This document shows positions 11,574 to 12,228 of a stretch of 12,228 bases of DNA, one piece after another. Below the pieces are notes generated by a model. It ran no database searches. It was not told the origin of the DNA and saw only the letters and a list, made by a program, of their open reading frames with translations. The position numbers and the translations under genes are program-made. Position 1 is the first letter of the stretch, and every line of letters begins with the position of its first letter. The stretch lies in the NCBI GenBank assembly GCA_943354075.1, contig CALRBL010000008.1, forward strand, positions 1-12,228. The letters run 5' to 3'. This DNA is from Candidatus Nomurabacteria bacterium (GTDB lineage: Bacteria; Patescibacteriota; Minisyncoccia; Phycocordibacterales; CALRBL01).

Positions 11574-12228
11574 TTAATTCCCTATCTCGTAAGAAATAGA
11601 AACGATCGCAGTTACCTTCTGCTCTCCAACCTGAAGATCGGGAGCAATTGAAACCTGACTAGACATCGACTTTGATTCCATAAGTTCTCCTCCGTATCCA
11701 CCATCATAAGGATACTCTTCATAGAATCCAACAACTCGTTCAAGATCAACACCCAAAGCATCGGCAATCTTTTCAGCCTCAGCGCGTGCCTTCTCAATTG
11801 CCTGTTTCTTTGCTTCTGCTTTAACAGCATCGATATCATCAATAGTGAAAGAGAGTGAACTTACTTCCCCTATTTTAAGACCTGCTATAGCAGTAAGAAA
11901 ATCTCCTGCCTTTTCTATCTTTCGAACTTTCACAGTGATAGTCTGAGATACTTCGTAACCCGTAAGAACCTGACGAGAATTGAAGTTCTGATTAGTATAA
12001 TCGTACTTAGGATTGGTGTAGTAACTTTCAGTCTTTATGTCTTTTGGAGCAACACCTTGTGCTTTGAGATAATCGATAGCCTTGTTTGATTTCTCGGTCA
12101 TTGCTTTCTGAGCTACTGCAACATCTTTAGATTCTTCACGAACGGTGAAATTGAAAGTGGCGATGTCGGGAGTTCCCATAGCCTCTCCTTCACCACGAAC
12201 AGTGATGGAAGTCGAAGGATACTGATCG
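11574..12228 (-). CDS. SIMPL-domain (DUF541) protein, N-terminal part off window
   Basis: 218 codons are visible and the frame is open to the right edge. The visible beginning (STSITVRGEGEAMGTPDIAT, then FNFTV) is the usual first strand of SIMPL proteins. It is followed by NKAIDYLKAQGVAPKDIKT, LTGYEVSQTITVKV, a long charged helix (KAEAKKQAIEKARAEAEKIA) and a closing VTAIVSISYEI. The family is secreted or surface-anchored and forms oligomeric assemblies; its biochemical role is poorly known. A signal peptide or membrane anchor would be upstream of the visible part. An internal ATG at 12179 is not the true start, because the conserved strand lies before it. Confidence 0.88.
   Translation of the reverse strand, partial: DQYPSTSITVRGEGEAMGTPDIATFNFTVREESKDVAVAQKAMTEKSNKAIDYLKAQGVAPKDIKTESYYTNPKYDYTNQNFNSRQVLTGYEVSQTITVKVRKIEKAGDFLTAIAGLKIGEVSSLSFTIDDIDAVKAEAKKQAIEKARAEAEKIADALGVDLERVVGFYEEYPYDGGYGGELMESKSMSSQVSIAPDLQVGEQKVTAIVSISYEIGN

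Noticed and set aside
1..12228. CRISPR arrays, insertion sequences, phage genes
   Set aside because: No regularly spaced repeats, transposase motifs or phage proteins were found on either strand.

Overview
The window looks like a chromosomal segment of a Candidate Phyla Radiation (Patescibacteria) bacterium, probably in the Parcubacteria. That placement is an inference. It rests on compact genes, very short gaps between genes, no Shine-Dalgarno sequence before any start I inspected, -10 boxes sitting almost on the start codon, small proteins such as a 60-residue SecE, and an isoleucyl-tRNA synthetase with a foreign domain embedded in it. All 15 visible stop codons are TAA or TAG. No mobile element, CRISPR array or phage gene is visible.

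Layout, left to right. (1) 1-1923, minus: the first 641 codons of ileS, cut by the left edge, with a histidine-phosphatase (phosphoglycerate-mutase-like) domain inserted in the catalytic core and a 37-bp palindrome inside the coding sequence. (2) 1993-2217, plus: a small acidic protein that ends exactly where argS (2218-3933, minus) ends. (3) 3934-4205: an RNA-rich gap with a promoter, a hairpin, a 69-nt degenerate tRNA-like element, a 20-nt perfect complement of that element, and an intrinsic terminator, all read leftward toward argS. (4) 4206-6077, minus: a small membrane protein, dut and glyA. (5) 6142-7540, plus: a divergent thyA and a HIT-family gene. (6) 7558-8986, minus: a cytidylyltransferase-like gene overlapping a fused nucleotidyltransferase-like/dCMP-deaminase gene. 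(7) 9003-9482, plus: dihydrofolate reductase. (8) 9483-11467, minus: secE-nusG, then a NYN-domain gene, then rplK. The NYN gene has a promoter and hairpin leader of its own and an apparent frameshift near its start. (9) 11574-12228, minus: a SIMPL-domain protein cut by the right edge.

Several genes fit one pathway. The deaminase and dUTPase would both supply dUMP, GlyA loads one-carbon units onto tetrahydrofolate, ThyA would convert dUMP to dTMP with release of dihydrofolate, and DHFR regenerates tetrahydrofolate. The remainder is translation and transcription/secretion machinery (ileS, argS, rplK, nusG, secE).

The best candidates for something undescribed are the tRNA-like element with its built-in complement (3952-4189), the ileS phosphatase insertion, the nucleotidyltransferase-deaminase fusion, and the frameshifted NYN gene.
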